A stretch of DNA of 64,000 bases, from positions 18,375 through 82,374 of the forward strand of contig VTPC01000912.1 in assembly GCA_011009095.1 (NCBI GenBank), in the 5' to 3' direction. Positions 62,081-64,000 of this stretch are shown here, one piece after another. The notes beneath the pieces are model-generated. The model saw only the letters and a list, made by a program, of their open reading frames with translations, had not been told where the DNA came from and did no database searches. Source of the DNA: Ignelater luminosus (Eukaryota; Arthropoda; Insecta; Coleoptera; Elateridae). Numbering within the stretch: position 1 is the first letter of the stretch; every line of letters starts with the position of its first letter. Made by a program: the position numbers and the translations under genes.

Positions 62081-64000
62081 GATAAGACCTGCAAATGCAT
62101 TATTGAAACACCCGTAAGACTGTCAGTGATTTGCATTTATGTCTTCTAGATTGAACGTGTCAAAAGATCGTTAAGTATCAATGATGTCATTATGGTTCAG
62201 AATTCTTCCATGATTCTGTCCTTTGGAAAATTCCCTTTTTTGTTGTGAGCGCTTCTTGTTCAAGACAAGCCAGAGGAAATCTTGGGACTGTTGGTAACAC
62301 TTTTGGCGGACACGTTATTAGAATTAAGAAACTTTAGGCAACTGTAAAGCCGTTTTGATTTGTTTGTGCATTCACCGTTTGGAAGTCTAACTGGAAAATA
62401 TCAGTTGTTGGGACTCCCACTCCAAGATGATTATTTTTTAAATTTCTTATTTAAAATCAATAAATTTATAGAAATTTAAAAAACTAATTTACTTTGCGCC
62501 GAATTTTATTTGTGGGTCTTTGTGTCACATCCGAATTTTTAAAGTAGTTAATCTGAATTTTTTATCTTGTGTTTCTGCACTGCAGAGTTGTTGGGAATGG
62601 AGAAAGTTAATACGTCTTTAAACATATTATCAGTTATTTTTCCTTTATTGGCAAAACGAGCAATTGATATGACGTCAAAAACCGGTAATAATTTAATAGC
62701 CTAACAATATTAATTAACTATACATAAGTGAAAGTTAAAAAACAAAGATACATGTAATGATATTGCGGTGACTCGTCTTTGAACTGCATCAGATAATTTT
62801 ATATAAATACCTCATATTCAAGAAAAACAAGACCCACATCTTGATGTTGCTATAATTCGTTATTTATAACACGTTGATATTAAGTATTGAAGAGCTGGTG
62901 GTTTGCCACGTAAGTAGAAATGTAATTTTAAAAAGACAAGGAGAAATTAATATTTTATTATCACCAACAGCCATTATAGATATTGCAACCAATAATTCCG
63001 TACTTAAACGAAAAGTTATTGCAGCTGTAAAATGCAAAATGCGCAATGTAATAACTTAAAACGTTTATGACACATTGTCGCGGCTGTCGATAATTGTTAA
63101 AACTCGAAAACACTTGTCGCATTTTATAACGGACATATCGGTAAAAATACTGCAATTTTTCACCATAAATTCTTGACCTGACCAGTAAAACGGTTGTTAT
63201 TTTGTAACTGACAGATTAGCCGATTTTTCTAGCTACATTTATTTGAACAATTTTTATTGCTACATGATAAAACGATAATAAATTTTAGAAACGCACTCTT
63301 AATTGGTTATGAATATTAGTTAAATCTTTTTATTATCAACACCATTGTACACTACATGTATGTATAAAATCCAGCAATAAAATCTGAAGCCTTTTAACTC
63401 GTTAACATTTCATCTAACGGATTTGCCAATTATCCTTCCCCTTCAATTAACTTAAGGCATCTCCCTCGGACGTCTACTACATCAATATCGTTTCTCCTTG
63501 TTTATTTGTGTAGGCGAAACCGTGGTTTAATGGAACACCCAGATCGAGTTGGCGGCGGCTTTGAAATAACAGATTGTTATTGCTGGTGACGTCACAAAGA
63601 TCTGTACTCAAATAATGTGCCACAGTAAAATATAATTTGCCATTGTTAAAACGTTAGTGTTATAATTTTTTCTTTTTTATCTTTTAAAAGTTTTATAGCC
63701 AGGAAAGCTTTGGCGGCAAAACTTTAGTATAACCACTAGAAGAATTTATCATTGTTATCCACAACTAGGAGAAGAAATGCTCGATGAATATGGTGTGTAT
63801 TTTATTACCGCCTCATCAGTTATTGCTTGCAAAAGTGTTAAAAAGTGTGTTAGAAAATGTTATCGTTGTAACGTTGGTTTTGTATTGGTTAATAATGCCT
63901 TTAAACGGCGTTTAAATTAAAACTGATTTATAACCAGAAAAGTTGGTTTTTATATTTTTGTCATTTAAAAATTAGAATTCCCCACATTTCTAAAGTTTTT
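62081..64000. other. Non-coding stretch with candidate conserved block
   Basis: No gene supported. Overlapping plus and minus frames at 62864-63155 are unassigned. The block 63400-63620 is less AT-rich, contains GTGACGTCAC at 63586-63595 and GGCGGCGGC at about 63551, and could be a regulatory element. Confidence 0.3.

Noticed and set aside
1..64000. tRNA, rRNA and CRISPR
   Set aside because: Scanned by eye for tRNA B-box (GGTTCRANNCC) contexts, conserved rRNA strings and regularly spaced repeats. GGTTCAAAC and GGTTCGAAT strings at 6231, 59590 and 59732 lack a matching A-box and acceptor stem.

Overview
This window looks like AT-rich (roughly two-thirds A+T by eye) nuclear DNA from an insect. 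It is gene-poor and holds one confidently recognised host exon plus decayed transposable elements. The retroelement families (RTE-type, Jockey/CR1-type, Ty3/Gypsy) and DNA transposon families (hAT, mariner, DUF4817-type) are typical of arthropods. A beetle would fit, but the sequence alone does not prove the order.

The host gene is a ladybird (Lbx-family) homeobox gene on the minus strand. Its first coding exon occupies 28388-29180. It carries an EH1-type repressor motif and the conserved segment that precedes the homeodomain in this family, and ends at a clean GTAAGT splice donor. I could not find the homeobox exon in the 28.4 kb below it, so the first intron probably exceeds 28 kb and the gene runs off the left edge. 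Upstream of the start codon, a locally GC-richer block (about 29520-29790) with a TATAAA on the minus strand is a candidate promoter.

Bases 1-28387 (putative giant intron): mostly AT-rich non-coding sequence. Insertions include a mariner-like remnant with a duplicated helix-turn-helix segment (about 4.2-4.6 kb), the 3' end of an RTE-type LINE (12.7-12.9 kb, minus), a frameshifted DUF4817/Tc1-mariner-like transposase (18.3-19.0 kb, plus) and a 1.6 kb element bounded by 42-bp terminal inverted repeats (22245-23876). A POU-type palindrome lies about 400 bp inside the intron.

Bases 29.8-64 kb (upstream of ladybird): an unrecognised decayed reading frame (30.7-31.35 kb, minus); a Jockey/CR1-like reverse transcriptase split into two pieces (33.85-34.11 and 37.15-37.5 kb, plus) around a minus-strand hAT transposase (34.48-35.65 kb) and a minus-strand Ty3/Gypsy pol fragment (36.25-37.0 kb), which suggests nested insertion; a long intact-looking but unrecognised 147-codon frame (46.4 kb); a hairpin next to degenerate tandem repeats (49.1-49.3 kb) and a GGACGTCC-rich repeat family (49.3-49.5 and 61.9-62.1 kb); a decayed unrecognised coding stretch (50.15-50.75 kb); an inactive RTE-type LINE with endonuclease and reverse transcriptase (53.7-56.7 kb); and a three-copy degenerate ~135-bp tandem repeat (60.5-60.9 kb).

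No tRNA, rRNA, CRISPR array or operon was seen. Nothing here amounts to a demonstrable new biological system. The best leads are the TIR-bounded element, the unrecognised decayed frames and the ladybird regulatory landscape.
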